NCBI GenBank assembly: GCA_016779935.1
Contig: JADHMQ010000007.1
Span: 25,760 to 89,759 of the forward strand
From: Flavobacteriales bacterium
Lineage (GTDB): Bacteria; Bacteroidota; Bacteroidia; Flavobacteriales; UBA7312
Direction of reading: 5' to 3'
Length of the DNA: 64,000 nt
Every line of letters begins with the position of its first letter. Position 1 is the first letter of the stretch. The translations under genes were made by a program, and so were the position numbers. This document shows positions 29,390-37,945 of the stretch, one piece after another. The notes beneath the pieces were generated by a model. The model ran no database searches. It had not been told where the DNA came from and saw only the letters and a list, made by a program, of their open reading frames with translations.

Positions 29390-29854
29390 TTAAAATGAGA
29401 TAACAATCTTAGTTTTATCTATCTGATCGAAACTAAAAGAATGTTGTTCAATAATATTTGTTTTCTTTTTTCCTACTTTTTCTTTTCGTGTAGTCTCAAG
29501 TGTAATTCCTTTTCCTTCTTCGGCCTCAATCATTTTGCCAAATAATTTCTTTCCTTCTTTGAGAAAAACATTAACATTTTTGCCAATGTTTTTTTTGTAT
29601 TGTTTAAACACTTTAAAAGGCTCACTCAAGCCTGCACTTGATACTAACAGTGAGAAGTCTACTTCTTCTCTATCAAAATTACCTTCAATATGTCTGCTCA
29701 GCTCAATACAGTTCTTGACACTAATTCCATCAATAGAGTCAATTAGAACTTCGATTTGATTTGATGGGCTCATTTTAAATGACACCAAAAACACAGCCTC
29801 ATTCGCTGATATGAACTCATCAATTAACTCTTGTACTTTTTCTTTACTTAGCAT
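29390..29854 (-). CDS. rimP: Ribosome maturation factor RimP
   Basis: 154 residues from the ATG at 29852-29854 (LSKEKVQELIDEFI). A start at 29911 would place the leader hairpin inside the coding region and is unlikely. Family motifs include VLIDSIDGISVKNCIELSRHIEG, DFSLLVSSAGLSEPFK and GKNVNVFLKEGKKLFGKMIEAE. It assists 30S subunit assembly. It is the first gene of the rimP-nusA-infB operon, with a strong promoter and a leader hairpin upstream. Confidence 0.95.
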   Translation of the reverse strand: MLSKEKVQELIDEFISANEAVFLVSFKMSPSNQIEVLIDSIDGISVKNCIELSRHIEGNFDREEVDFSLLVSSAGLSEPFKVFKQYKKNIGKNVNVFLKEGKKLFGKMIEAEEGKGITLETTRKEKVGKKKTNIIEQHSFSFDQIDKTKIVISF

Positions 29855-29861
29855 AACTAAT

Positions 29862-29884
29862 AAAAGAAGGGGCTGCATGCCCCC
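29862..29884 (-). promoter_or_regulatory. Terminator-like hairpin in the rimP leader
   Basis: On the minus strand GGGGC-ATGCA-GCCCC followed by TTCTTTTA. It lies between the predicted transcription start (about 29903) and the rimP ATG (29854), ending 7 bases before the ATG. It resembles a short intrinsic terminator and could attenuate the operon or block the start codon. Confidence 0.5.
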
Positions 29885-29908
29885 TCGTATATCAAATAAT
29901 TTCTTGTG

Positions 29909-29940
29909 CAAATGTAATGCTTTTTAAAGAATATGCAAAA
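29909..29940 (-). promoter_or_regulatory. Promoter of the rimP-nusA-infB operon
   Basis: Both Bacteroidota elements are present on the minus strand: TTTTG at 29936-29940, 19 bases, then TACATTTG at 29909-29916. This is the best promoter match in the window and gives a leader of about 50 bases. Confidence 0.7.
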
Positions 29941-30024
29941 GATGATTATTATATTATATCCTAGAACTGTGTTTAACCTACAATTCTCGCACTTATAGCA
30001 ACATTCTTTAGCTACTAAATAGGA

Positions 30025-30052
30025 CAAAAAAAAGCCCCAAAATTGGGGCTTT
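30025..30052 (-). terminator. Rho-independent terminator of the repeat-containing T9SS gene
   Basis: Perfect 10-bp inverted repeat aaagccccaa/ttggggcttt (30031-30040, 30043-30052) with a 2-base loop, followed on the minus strand by a T-run. It lies 7 bases beyond the stop of the gene at 30059. Confidence 0.92.
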
Positions 30053-30058
30053 AAATTC

Positions 30059-32356
30059 TTACTGAATCACTACTATTTGTCGTGATTTATTTTTTCCGTC
30101 AAACTCAAGGAAATAGATTCCTTCTTTTAGATTTTCTTTTTTAATAATGAGTTGACTAGACTGCGTTGATGTATTCATTACTGTACGTCCTCTAGCATCC
30201 ATAAGACTGATACGGTAAGTATCATTGTTAGGGTTGTTAAACTCTACCGTTGTAAACTCTTTAAATGGGTTAGGGTAAACGTTTACTCCTAATAATGTGT
30301 TCTCAGTAATTCCTACTGTTTCTGAGATGGTAACGTCTAAGAAAGCTGTATCAGCTTTACATCCGTTTTCGTCTGTCAACAAAAACCATACTGATCCTGT
30401 TGAAGGCCCATCACCCCAAGTAATGTTTGCTGTAGCAGTACCTTGACCAGAGTTGACTTCTCCGTTTACAACACCCCACTGTAAAGTAGATTCATCTTCT
30501 ACATCAACATTATAATCGTAACTTTCATTTTCAGTTGCATTTGTTTCTCCAGAAATTGTTGGTGTAGCTACTACATCAAAGAAAGATAATGTAGTTGTTA
30601 CTGTACTGTCACAACCTGATGCTAAAGCGTATACATTAACATACTCGCCTGCTTCATCATAAGTGTTTTCTCCAATAGTTAAAGTTTCACCTGCACACAG
30701 TGTAAATGCTTCAGATACTTCAACATCTTCACATGGGCAAACAACACTATATGCGCCATCAAATTCAGAAGAGTTATTTAATTCAGATGTGAAAGATCCA
30801 TAAAATTCATAGTCACCTTCATTTGGATTTACAAATACGCCTGAAAGAGTTACTGCTGTACTATTACCAAGTGTTGTTGTATTATCATCACCAGGAGATG
30901 TAGTCGAAATTTGAACGCCTTCAGCTAAGTTTGTAATTGTAAATGAAGATGTTTGTGTTTCATCATCATCATTAACTGCTAATATTACTGCACCTGTAGC
31001 TGTTACCTCATCTACGTATAGACTTAAATTAAAAGTATTATCTCCTCCGTAAAAACCTGAGCCAGTTCCTACTAGGTCACCAACTTCTGAAGATGAAAAA
31101 TCAAAAGAACCACCAGTCATTGTTAGTATAGATGATGCCATATCAATTTCACCATTATCTTGTGAAATTGTAAATGTCATATCAGTAGCTGCATTACAGT
31201 CATTGTTAGCAAACACCACTTCAAGTTCAGGGCTAAAATCAACCACTTCTTCCAATGTAACTTCAAAGGTATTTGTTTGACTAAGGTTTATTTCAGACAC
31301 AAAATCAGCTGTCATTGTTAACATGTCAGAATCAGGTGTAACGAAAATACCCTCTAGTGTAAAATCGTTGCTATTTCCAGCCGTTGTTGTATTATCATCA
31401 CCTGGTGAAGTAGAAGAAATTTCAGCACCACCATCTTCATAATTTACTATAGAAAAAGTTGCAATAACATTCTCGCCATCAACTGCATTCAACACAGCAG
31501 TTGTAGCTGTTACTTGGTCAACCACTATTGAGTAATCTCCAGAGGCAAAACCGCCGCCAAATGAACCACTACCATTACCAACTACGTCGCCTACTGTCAT
31601 TGAAGAAATTGCAAATGAACCACCATCGAAAGCGTAAGTAACACTAGCCATATCTTCTTCACCGGCATCTTGACTAACGCTAAATGTTAAGTCCGTGAAA
31701 GTTGAAGGTTCTGAGCTGCTAAGAGTAACTAATACTTCTGGGCTAAAATCAGCCATTAAATCCCATTGCGTTGAATAATCGGCAGAAGGACCATTAGGGT
31801 CAAGCTCAGAAAATATAGAAGAACTAAGAGTTACAAATGAACTCATAGGATTGATAAATATTCCCGCTAATTCAACTTGTTGATTATTTCCAGCGGTTAC
31901 ATTATTGCCGTCTTCGTAAGTGTTTGAAGAATAAATTGAAACACCATTATTTGAAGAGTTGGAAATGTTCATCATGCCAATTACTTCTGAATTGAAATCA
32001 ACAACATTAAGGTCGGCACTATTTTCAGTGAGAGCATTAACTACTAAGCTGAATTCTCCACTACTTGAACCACCACCAATAAATCCAGAGCCACTTCCTA
32101 CAATGTCTCCAACAGTTAATGAAGCAATATCAAAAGAACCACCATCAGTAGTTATTGTGCTGTTGGCAATATCAGTCTCGCCTTCAGATTGTGATATTTC
32201 AAAAGAGAAAGTTGTTGCTTCTCCCATTACAGAATTGTCTAAATTAAAGGAAACTTCAGGAGAAAAATCCTGTGCTGTTAAAGACAATGTGAAAAAAGAG
32301 AATATTAATGCTAAAGCTAGGTTAAGATTAGTATTTTTTTGTAGAATACTTTTCAT
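30059..32356 (-). CDS. Secreted protein with three long repeats and T9SS sorting domain
   Basis: 765 residues with a signal peptide (ends TLSLTAQ). Three repeats of about 170 residues start at DFSPEV/DFSPEVL/DFSPELE, each with the pattern TF.IS(Q).GE.D.A, then GGSF..SS.VGD.VG.GSG..GG, then a strand ending in .GIFV.P. The third repeat is cut short before a cysteine pair (CPCEDVEV). Residues about 555-590 contain a CAGETLTIGENTYDEAGEYV segment common in Bacteroidota surface proteins, followed by an Ig/PKD-like domain and a type A sorting domain (VYPNPFKEF). It is probably an acidic cell-surface or released protein. I do not recognise the repeat as a named domain. A TATATTTG box lies 44 bases upstream. 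Confidence 0.75.
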   Translation of the reverse strand: MKSILQKNTNLNLALALIFSFFTLSLTAQDFSPEVSFNLDNSVMGEATTFSFEISQSEGETDIANSTITTDGGSFDIASLTVGDIVGSGSGFIGGGSSSGEFSLVVNALTENSADLNVVDFNSEVIGMMNISNSSNNGVSIYSSNTYEDGNNVTAGNNQQVELAGIFINPMSSFVTLSSSIFSELDPNGPSADYSTQWDLMADFSPEVLVTLSSSEPSTFTDLTFSVSQDAGEEDMASVTYAFDGGSFAISSMTVGDVVGNGSGSFGGGFASGDYSIVVDQVTATTAVLNAVDGENVIATFSIVNYEDGGAEISSTSPGDDNTTTAGNSNDFTLEGIFVTPDSDMLTMTADFVSEINLSQTNTFEVTLEEVVDFSPELEVVFANNDCNAATDMTFTISQDNGEIDMASSILTMTGGSFDFSSSEVGDLVGTGSGFYGGDNTFNLSLYVDEVTATGAVILAVNDDDETQTSSFTITNLAEGVQISTTSPGDDNTTTLGNSTAVTLSGVFVNPNEGDYEFYGSFTSELNNSSEFDGAYSVVCPCEDVEVSEAFTLCAGETLTIGENTYDEAGEYVNVYALASGCDSTVTTTLSFFDVVATPTISGETNATENESYDYNVDVEDESTLQWGVVNGEVNSGQGTATANITWGDGPSTGSVWFLLTDENGCKADTAFLDVTISETVGITENTLLGVNVYPNPFKEFTTVEFNNPNNDTYRISLMDARGRTVMNTSTQSSQLIIKKENLKEGIYFLEFDGKNKSRQIVVIQ

Positions 32357-32400
32357 ATTAGTAACTTGTTAAAATTGGTTGTTAAGATTTATACGTATAG

Positions 32401-32408
32401 CAAATATA
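32401..32408 (-). promoter_or_regulatory. Putative -7 promoter box (TATATTTG)
   Basis: Exact TAnnTTTG match on the minus strand, 44 bases before the ATG of the three-repeat T9SS gene and downstream of tRNA-Gln. Confidence 0.55.
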
Positions 32409-32445
32409 CACTTATTTTTGAGCTTTTTATATATGCTGAAAAAAG

Positions 32446-32518
32446 TTACCCGACTAGGGCTCGAACCTAGACTCTTCTGGACCAAAACCAGACGTGTTGC
32501 CAGTTACACCATCGGGCA
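32446..32518 (-). tRNA. tRNA-Gln (anticodon TTG)
   Basis: 73-base cloverleaf on the minus strand. Acceptor stem TGCCCGA/TCGGGTA (one G-T pair), D arm with TGGTGTAACTGGCA, anticodon stem TCTGG/CCAGA around loop TTTTGGT giving anticodon TTG, and T arm CTAGG-TTCGAGC-CCTAG. CCA is not encoded. A T-run follows the 3' end. Confidence 0.95.
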
Positions 32519-32529
32519 ATTAAGGGCAG

Positions 32530-32537
32530 CAAAAATA
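32530..32537 (-). promoter_or_regulatory. Putative -7 promoter box of tRNA-Gln (TATTTTTG)
   Basis: Exact TAnnTTTG match ending 11 bases before the 5' end of the mature tRNA. Confidence 0.5.
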
Positions 32538-32619
32538 ACAATTTAAAGTTCTTTTGCAAAGAATCAAATATTTTATTTTATATGTGTTAATTTACAAAGA
32601 TTTTGATAAATTAATTTAT

Positions 32620-32627
32620 TAAATTCG
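32620..32627 (+). promoter_or_regulatory. Putative -7 promoter box of the DUF2723 gene (TAAATTCG)
   Basis: One mismatch from TAnnTTTG (TTCG for TTTG), 28 bases before the ATG at 32656. Confidence 0.35.
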
Positions 32628-32655
32628 CCTACAAATCAAAACTGCTTTAAACATT

Positions 32656-35600
32656 ATGACTTACTCTAAGCTGAATAATTTATTTGGATGGATAGCTTTC
32701 ACCATAGCTTTTATTACATATTATGCTACTATTGAGCCCACAGTTAGTTTTTGGGACTGTGGAGAATACATTAGTACCGCATACAAACTTGAAGTCGGAC
32801 ACCCACCTGGCGCGCCATTCTTTCAGCTCATTGGTAGATTTTTTAGTCTCTTTGCAAGTGATGTTACAAATATAGCATTCATGATAAACATCATGTCTGC
32901 ATTGTGTAGCGCACTAACTATTTTGTTTTTGTTCTGGTCCATTAGTGCTCTTGCCAAGAAAATTGTTAATTCTCAAGAAACAGCAACTCTAGCTAATAAA
33001 ATTGCCATATTCGGAAGTGCTTTAGTTGGTGCATTAACATATACCTTTTCTGATTCTTTCTGGTTTTCTGCAACTGAAGGAGAGGTTTATGCCATGTCTT
33101 CCTTTTTCACCGCTATAACATTTTGGGCAATTTTAAAGTGGGAGAGTGAAGCGGATGATAAATATGCATCGAGATGGATTATTTTTATTGCTTATCTAAT
33201 AGGTTTATCAATTGGTGTTCACTTGCTTAATTTATTAGCTATACCTGCTGTAATATTTATTTATTTCTTCAAGAAACATGAAGTAAATAAATTCGCATTA
33301 TTGAAGGTGTTTCTTTTAGCTGTCATAGTTACTGGCGGATTACAAGGGTTTATAATTCCTGGAATAGTAAATTTAGCTGGAAAATTTGAGTTATTTTTCA
33401 TCAACACTGTAGGGCTACCTTTTAATACAGGAACTATCATATATTTTATCCTTATAATCTCTGGAATTGTTTTTGGACTAATCTATGCCAAAAAGAACAA
33501 TAAGGATGTTATGGGAATTTCACTGGTTAGTTTTGCCGCAATTCTGATTGGATATTCAACATTTTTTATACTAGTAATTAGATCAAATGCAGATACTCCT
33601 ATTGATGAAAACAATCCTGAGGATGCGGTAAGTTTACTAGCTTACTTAAACAGAGAGCAATACGGAGATTGGCCTATTTTAAATGGGCAATATTACAATG
33701 CAAAAATCATTGATTTAAAAGACGGCAATCCTGTTTACACTAAAGACGAAGATAAAGGAGAATATGTGATAACAAATGACCGAAAGAATTCAAAACCGGT
33801 TTATGATCCTAAGTTTTCAAGCTTTTTCCCAAGAATGTGGAGTTCATCTCAATCGGCTCATGCTAAAGCTTATCAGCAATGGAGTGGGCATAAGAATACC
33901 AAACGACCTCCAACATTTTCTCAGAACTTAAAATATTTCTTCAGCTATCAAATTGGGCATATGTATTGGCGATATTTCATGTGGAATTTTTCTGGTAGAC
34001 AAAATGATATACAAGGTCATGGGGAAATTAATAAAGGTAATTGGCTTAGCGGAATTCCTTTCATAGACAATAATTTAAGAGGTCTTGGACCTCAAGATAT
34101 TATTCCAGATAATATGGCAAATAACAAAGGGAGAAACGTCTATTTTATGCTGCCATTTTTACTTGGAGTTATTGGCATGCTTTACCAATTCAACAAAAAC
34201 AACAAAGATGCTTTTGTGGTTTTACTGCTGTTTATATTTACTGGACTTGCTATTGTGGTTTATCTAAATCAATACCCTTACCAGCCTAGAGAAAGAGATT
34301 ATGCCTATGTTGGTTCATTTTACGCTTATTCTATTTGGGTGGGGCTTGGTGTTCTAGCGGTCATTAATTTTCTTTCTAAAAAGCTTTCTTCTCTAAACAG
34401 TTCTATAGTAGCTACAGCTTTGTGTTTACTATTAGTCCCTACATTGATGGCTAAAGAGAACTGGGATGACCACGATCGTTCAGGCCGCTATACTGCAAGA
34501 GATGTTGCGGCTAACTATTTGAACTCCTGTGCACCCAATGCTATAATATTCACTAATGGGGATAATGATACTTTCCCATTATGGTATGCTCAAGAGGTGG
34601 AGGGGATTAGAACAGACATCAGAGTAGTTAACCTAAGTCTATTTAATACGGATTGGTATATCGACCAAATGAAACGTGCCGCCTATGACGCTGCGCCAAT
34701 TCCTAGTTCTATGGAATGGGATAAGTATAAGCAAGGAACTAGAGATTATGTTATCATTAAAGATAATGGAAAAGGTTATGTTGATGTAAAAGATGTCGTA
34801 AACTTCATTGCAAGCGACAATGATAAGACTAAAGGCTTAACTCGTAATGGACAAAAAGCGGACTACTGCCCTACTAGTAAATTGAAAATTCCAATAAATA
34901 AAGCAGATATTTTACAAAAAGGAATTGTAGCCGCCAAAGATTCAAACAGAATAGTAGATGAAATAAAATGGGAGCTTAAAGGCAGTAGCATCAATAAAAA
35001 CGAAATGATGGTGCTCGATATTCTTGCCAATTTTAATTGGGATAGACCTATCTATTTTGCTATTACAGTGGGGTCTGGCAATTTTATGGGTTTGGAAAAG
35101 TACTTCCAACTTGAAGGTTTAGCATATAGGTTTGTTCCATATTTAGCTAAATCTGCTGATGGACAAACTGGTGAAGTTGCTACAGATATTATGTATGATA
35201 ATCTTATCAACAAATTCAATTGGGGTAATATGCAGGATCCAAATGTTTACTTGGACGAGACTAATATGAGGATGACAATGAACTTCAGAAATAACTTTGT
35301 GAGATTAGCTGAAGCGTTAATCCGTGAAGGTGATTTTGAAAGAGCTGAAAACGTTATTGACAGATGCTTAGAGGTTATGCCCAATGAAGCTATCCCATTC
35401 AATTATTTTAACTTACCAATGGCAGAAGTGTATTATAAAATTGGAAAAATGGAAAAAGCAAAAGATATTGTATCTATACTTACTGACTCCTACTTTAATG
35501 AGTTAGAATACTACAATTCAATTGATGATAAAATTCTAAGCAAATTGCAAAGAGAATATCAACTTGCTAACCAAATTGTTTCTAACTTATATAGTATTAC

Positions 35601-35664
35601 TACCAAATATAAAGACAGCGAATCGCAAGAAAAAATTGTTGAGCTATATAATCAATATCAATAG
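32656..35664 (+). CDS. DUF2723 (GT117-type) integral membrane protein
   Basis: 1002 residues. The opening TIEPTVSFWDCGEYISTAYKLEVGHPPGAPFFQLIGRFFSLF is the diagnostic start of DUF2723 proteins, with acidic and His residues in the first periplasmic loop as in GT-C glycosyltransferases. About ten to twelve helices cover residues 10-610 (also YQPRERDYAYVGSFYAYSIW). A soluble region follows (NGDNDTFPLWYAQEVEGIRTDIRVVNLSL). The C-terminus near residues 880-990 is a TPR-like helical repeat. The family is thought to transfer sugars from lipid carriers, possibly to secreted proteins; the substrate is unknown. It is followed closely by a polysaccharide deacetylase gene. Confidence 0.85.
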   Translation: MTYSKLNNLFGWIAFTIAFITYYATIEPTVSFWDCGEYISTAYKLEVGHPPGAPFFQLIGRFFSLFASDVTNIAFMINIMSALCSALTILFLFWSISALAKKIVNSQETATLANKIAIFGSALVGALTYTFSDSFWFSATEGEVYAMSSFFTAITFWAILKWESEADDKYASRWIIFIAYLIGLSIGVHLLNLLAIPAVIFIYFFKKHEVNKFALLKVFLLAVIVTGGLQGFIIPGIVNLAGKFELFFINTVGLPFNTGTIIYFILIISGIVFGLIYAKKNNKDVMGISLVSFAAILIGYSTFFILVIRSNADTPIDENNPEDAVSLLAYLNREQYGDWPILNGQYYNAKIIDLKDGNPVYTKDEDKGEYVITNDRKNSKPVYDPKFSSFFPRMWSSSQSAHAKAYQQWSGHKNTKRPPTFSQNLKYFFSYQIGHMYWRYFMWNFSGRQNDIQGHGEINKGNWLSGIPFIDNNLRGLGPQDIIPDNMANNKGRNVYFMLPFLLGVIGMLYQFNKNNKDAFVVLLLFIFTGLAIVVYLNQYPYQPRERDYAYVGSFYAYSIWVGLGVLAVINFLSKKLSSLNSSIVATALCLLLVPTLMAKENWDDHDRSGRYTARDVAANYLNSCAPNAIIFTNGDNDTFPLWYAQEVEGIRTDIRVVNLSLFNTDWYIDQMKRAAYDAAPIPSSMEWDKYKQGTRDYVIIKDNGKGYVDVKDVVNFIASDNDKTKGLTRNGQKADYCPTSKLKIPINKADILQKGIVAAKDSNRIVDEIKWELKGSSINKNEMMVLDILANFNWDRPIYFAITVGSGNFMGLEKYFQLEGLAYRFVPYLAKSADGQTGEVATDIMYDNLINKFNWGNMQDPNVYLDETNMRMTMNFRNNFVRLAEALIREGDFERAENVIDRCLEVMPNEAIPFNYFNLPMAEVYYKIGKMEKAKDIVSILTDSYFNELEYYNSIDDKILSKLQREYQLANQIVSNLYSITTKYKDSESQEKIVELYNQYQ

Positions 35665-35704
35665 ATTTGAATTTTACTACTAGAAATGTCATAAAAACAA
35701 ATTG

Positions 35705-36304
35705 ATGAGGGGGATTCTTCAAATGTTATTCCCTTCATTAATTTGGAATTTCTCTTCTGAAGAAAAAGTCATTTATATTACTTTTGATGATGGTCCTCAC
35801 CCAGAACTCACCCCTTTTATACTACAAGAACTAGATAAGCATAAGGCAAAAGCAACCTTTTTTCTATTGGGTAAAGAAGTGGATTTATACCCTTCATTAT
35901 TAAACGACATTTTACAAAAAAATCATTCGGTAGGAAATCATACATATTCACATCTAAACGGGTGGAAGACTAAAAATAGAGAGTATTTTTCAGATACTGA
36001 TAAGTGCCATGCTATTCTAAGTAGCAAACTATTTAGACCTCCATTCGGTAGGATTAAGCCTTCACAGATATGGCGACTAAGAAAAACATTTAAAATAATT
36101 ATGTGGGATGTGTTAAGTTGGGATTTTCACAAAGCAATATCGCCTAAAAAGTGTTTTAAAATTATTAAGAAAAAAACAAAAAATGGCTCTATCATTGTGT
36201 TTCACGAAAATGATAAAGCCATTAGTAATGTAAAATATTGCTTGCCTAAAATACTAGACTACTACGCCAAGGAAGGTTACAAGTTTAGGGCTATTACTGA
36301 TTAG
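35705..36304 (+). CDS. Small polysaccharide deacetylase (NodB fold)
   Basis: 199 residues from the ATG at 35705; a TTG one codon upstream is an alternative. NodB motifs: TFDDGPHP (catalytic Asp pair), VGNHTYSHLNGW (metal His pair), RPPFGRIKPSQ, and IMWDVLSWDF. A final IIVFHENDKA carries the catalytic His. There is no signal peptide and no extra domain, so it is about the minimum size for the fold. Bacteroidota versions of this compact form are common. It probably removes N-acetyl groups from a glycan or sugar precursor. It begins 40 bases after the DUF2723 gene, which suggests shared glycan work. Confidence 0.85.
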   Translation: MRGILQMLFPSLIWNFSSEEKVIYITFDDGPHPELTPFILQELDKHKAKATFFLLGKEVDLYPSLLNDILQKNHSVGNHTYSHLNGWKTKNREYFSDTDKCHAILSSKLFRPPFGRIKPSQIWRLRKTFKIIMWDVLSWDFHKAISPKKCFKIIKKKTKNGSIIVFHENDKAISNVKYCLPKILDYYAKEGYKFRAITD

Positions 36305-36533
36305 AAGCATTAACTTCCATCCATCCACCTTCATTTTCAACCTCAACTATTACTCTTTCAAGAACTCTAATATCTTTTGAGAACGAACGCCTGATTTATA
36401 GAACACAATCATTGGCTCTAAATCTCTAATCTATTCTAGTCGATTTGGTATATCATTCATCGGTATATTAATAGAGCCCTTAACATTACCAGAGTTAAAC
36501 TCAAGTGGTGTTCTCACCAATCAACACAACTTT
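36297..36533 (-). pseudogene. Decayed rhodanese-domain gene
   Basis: Minus-strand remnant just after the stop of the persulfide dioxygenase fusion. Reading through two shifts and one stop gives KVVLI, (shift) RTPLEFNSGNVKGSINIP, MNDIPNRLE, stop, IRDLEPMIVFYKSGVRSQ, KILEFLKE, (shift) RVIVEVENEGGWMEVNASNQ. This is the layout of a small single-domain rhodanese. The expected catalytic Cys (CKSG) is now Tyr (YKSG), the start is missing, and no open frame remains. It overlaps the 3' end of the convergent deacetylase gene. It probably once formed a third sulfurtransferase of this sulfur module. Confidence 0.75.
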
Positions 36534-36535
36534 AG

Positions 36536-37930
36536 TTATATTTGACGTGAACAAGAACTACCATATGAAACGGGTAGCAATTTCTCATTTGATAATTTAG
36601 CATATCCGCCGTCAGAATTTATTAAAGAATTGAATCCATTAGACGCTAATAATGAGCAGGCAATCATCGAACGATAGCCTCCAGCACAATACACCACTAA
36701 AGGTTCTTCTTTGCTTAAAGAGGATATTTTTTTCGGCAATTCTTGAAGCCTAATATGAGTGGAACCTGCAACGAAACCATTTTCTAACTCGCCAGGTTTC
36801 CTCACGTCCAATACAGCAGTGCCTTCTTCTATTAATTTTAAAACATCCGACGCGCTTTTATTGTCTATTGTAGATAAATTGCCTTCAGCTGCATCTATTC
36901 CACCATCTAAAAATCCTTGAACCTTCTCATAGCCTACTCTAGCTAAACGAGTTAGGGCTTCTTTTTCAGAGTTTTTATCGGTAATCAAAATCAAAGTTGA
37001 TTCTGGGTCAATTAAAGCACCTACCCAAGGGGCATACTGCCCTTTTAATCCAATATTAATAGAGCCTTTAATAAATCCTTTTGCAAAATCATTCGGTTGC
37101 CTTGTGTCTAAGAGATATACGCCTTTTGATTGTGCTTCTATGACCTCTGAATAAGACATGGGGTTTAGATTTCGTTCTATTACATCATCGATATCTTCGT
37201 AACCATTTTTATTCATCATAACATCTGTAAAGAAATATGATGGAGGAGCTAAGAGGCCATCTGTAACTTCTTTAATAAATTGCTCCTTACTAATATCTTG
37301 AAGAGCATAATTTGTTTGTTTTTGCTCGCCTATTGTCGATGAGGTTTCTGTTCCGATATTTTTTCCACAGGCAGAACCGGCTCCATGACCTGGAAATACA
37401 AGAACGTCATCTTCTAATGGTATTAATTTAGTGTGAAGGGAATCGTATAAATAACCTGCTAAATCTTCCTTGGTGATTTCTCCTGACTTAACTGCTAAGT
37501 CTGGTCTTCCTACATCTCCTACAAACAAGGTGTCACCAGTAAAAACACTATGATTTTTTCCGTTTTCATCTTTTAACAAATAACAAGACGACTCCATAGT
37601 GTGACCTGGTGTATGCAATAATGTTATACTAGAATTCCCTAATTGAAATATCTCACCGTCTTCAGCTTTATGAAAATCAAACTTCGCATCGGCATTTGGT
37701 CCATAAATAATTTTAGCTCCTGTTCTACGAGCTAAATCCAAGTGGCCAGAAACAAAATCAGCATGAAAGTGTGTTTCAAAAATATATTTTATTGTCCCGC
37801 CATCTTTTCTAGCCATATCAATATAAACATCAATGTCTCTTAATGGGTCAATGATAGCAATTTCTCGCTCAGACTCTATATAATAGGCTGCTTCTGATAG
37901 GCATTTAGTGTATAGTTGTTCTAGTTTCAT
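36536..37930 (-). CDS. MBL-fold persulfide dioxygenase fused to two rhodanese domains (CstB/ETHE1-like)
   Basis: 464 residues. The N-terminal metallo-beta-lactamase domain has THFHADFVSGH (H54, H56, D58, H63), TPGHT (H110) and FTGDTLFVGDVGRPD, the set found in ETHE1-type persulfide dioxygenases, which oxidise glutathione or other persulfides to sulfite. The first rhodanese domain (about 255-355) has no active-site Cys (LILITDKNSEKEA). The second (about 365-464) has CAGGYR at C415. The tail holds another Cys (SSCSRQI). This matches the CstB layout. It lies 15 bases after the TSUP transporter gene, which could export the sulfite made. Confidence 0.9.
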   Translation of the reverse strand: MKLEQLYTKCLSEAAYYIESEREIAIIDPLRDIDVYIDMARKDGGTIKYIFETHFHADFVSGHLDLARRTGAKIIYGPNADAKFDFHKAEDGEIFQLGNSSITLLHTPGHTMESSCYLLKDENGKNHSVFTGDTLFVGDVGRPDLAVKSGEITKEDLAGYLYDSLHTKLIPLEDDVLVFPGHGAGSACGKNIGTETSSTIGEQKQTNYALQDISKEQFIKEVTDGLLAPPSYFFTDVMMNKNGYEDIDDVIERNLNPMSYSEVIEAQSKGVYLLDTRQPNDFAKGFIKGSINIGLKGQYAPWVGALIDPESTLILITDKNSEKEALTRLARVGYEKVQGFLDGGIDAAEGNLSTIDNKSASDVLKLIEEGTAVLDVRKPGELENGFVAGSTHIRLQELPKKISSLSKEEPLVVYCAGGYRSMIACSLLASNGFNSLINSDGGYAKLSNEKLLPVSYGSSCSRQI

Positions 37931-37945
37931 AACTTTTTGTTTTAA

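Noticed and set aside
30059..32356. Repeat DNA in this gene read as a mobile or CRISPR-type repeat
   Set aside because: The repeats are long, in frame and diverged at codon level; they are protein repeats.
36301..36540. Plain intergenic spacer after the deacetylase gene
   Set aside because: Reading the minus strand shows a degraded rhodanese domain, so it was recorded as a pseudogene.
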